Source of the DNA: Gemmobacter nectariphilus | GTDB taxonomy: Bacteria; Pseudomonadota; Alphaproteobacteria; Rhodobacterales; Rhodobacteraceae | NCBI GenBank assembly: GCA_020721445.1 | Contig: DYMU01000004.1 | Location: forward strand, 1 to 64,000 | Reading direction: 5' to 3' | Length of the DNA: 64,000 bases | Shown: one piece after another, positions 63,821 through 64,000 of the stretch | How positions within the stretch are numbered: position 1 is the first letter of the stretch | Layout: each line of letters opens with the position of its first letter | Notes under the pieces: model-generated | The model's input: only the letters and a program-made list of their open reading frames with translations | Told to the model about the DNA's origin: nothing | Databases searched by the model: none | Position numbers and translations under genes: made by a program

Positions 63821-64000
63821 CAGGCCGTCTGGCCGCGATCTTTGGCTGCGCTGGCCCCGAACTTTCGCCGCAAGAGGCCGCGTTCTTTCGCGAGTGCGAT
63901 CCGTTCGGGTTCATCCTGTTTGCCCGCAACGTTGAAACCCCGGTGCAATTGCGGCGGCTGACGGCTGCCTTGCGCGATACGGTAGGGCGCGATGCGCCGA
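63817..64000 (+). CDS. nagZ: beta-N-acetylhexosaminidase NagZ, partial
   Basis: The first 61 residues of a NagZ-like glycoside hydrolase family 3 enzyme, cut by the window end. It starts M-T-G-R-L-A-A-I-F-G-C-A-G-P-E-L and reaches F-I-L-F-A-R-N-V, a NagZ pattern. It removes GlcNAc from anhydromuropeptides during wall recycling. Confidence 0.88.
   Translation, partial: MTGRLAAIFGCAGPELSPQEAAFFRECDPFGFILFARNVETPVQLRRLTAALRDTVGRDAP

Overview
The window looks like a chromosomal segment of an alphaproteobacterium of the family Rhodobacteraceae (Rhodobacter / Gemmobacter / Tabrizicola-like). This rests on: high GC; a C4-pathway 5-aminolevulinate synthase with an FNR-type box upstream; adjacent sciP and ctrA; a GTA-type endolysin/holin pair; a VtlR/LsrB-type LysR regulator; and family-typical gene neighbourhoods (purL-bolA-grxD, argS-SPOR-nagZ, coiled-coil protein-zapA). 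The assignment is inference from gene content; I could not run a database search. No rRNA, tRNA, CRISPR array, IS element or prophage was found. The text is core chromosome with no obvious foreign island.

Layout. 0-2.3 kb: a periplasmic YceI protein facing a cytochrome b561-YceI fusion across a shared terminator. 2.3-6 kb: fatty-acid genes fabD, fabG and acpP, then ssb and a lytic transglycosylase. 6.2-9.1 kb: cytochrome c maturation genes ccmABCDG and a 40-residue membrane peptide. 9.2-19.7 kb: acnA, a DUF1223 protein, a lipid A-type acyltransferase, an EamA exporter, an orphan fliG, purB, a GNAT enzyme and an M20 peptidase. 19.8-25.4 kb: hemA with its FNR box, a RodZ-like protein, ispG and mnmA. 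25.5-31.1 kb: sciP and ctrA, then ligA-recG and a 39-residue membrane peptide behind an SOS box. 31.2-36.8 kb: an IscU/NifU-like scaffold, hisI, sodB, a LOG-family protein, a LysM protein and an Atm1-type ABC exporter. 36.8-41.5 kb: an RND efflux pair. 41.7-46.6 kb: a YfgM-like protein, a BamB-like lipoprotein, der, ndk, a TfoX C-terminal-domain protein and a Q/G-rich peptide. 46.8-49.5 kb: copZ and copA, with a CueR-type promoter in front of copA. 49.6-53.5 kb: tkt, a coiled-coil protein, zapA, a MliC-like protein and grxD. 53.5-58.4 kb: bolA, purL, a candidate small RNA, a LysR regulator and an acyltransferase. 58.4-64 kb: murI, ccmE, the endolysin/holin pair, argS, a SPOR protein and the start of nagZ.

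Themes. Several genes belong to iron-sulfur or haem handling (acnA, ispG, scaffold, Atm1, grxD/bolA, hemA, ccm). A CtrA circuit is suggested by CtrA-like boxes in front of sciP, ctrA and fliG. The two most interesting unannotated signals are (i) a roughly 76-nt candidate small RNA at 56176-56251, with a promoter, a 13-bp 5' hairpin, an exposed CUCCC motif and a terminator, lying behind a perfect 20-bp palindrome next to a VtlR/LsrB-like regulator, and (ii) a 39-residue membrane peptide at 31009-31128 directly behind a perfect alphaproteobacterial SOS box, which invites comparison with SOS-induced division inhibitors.
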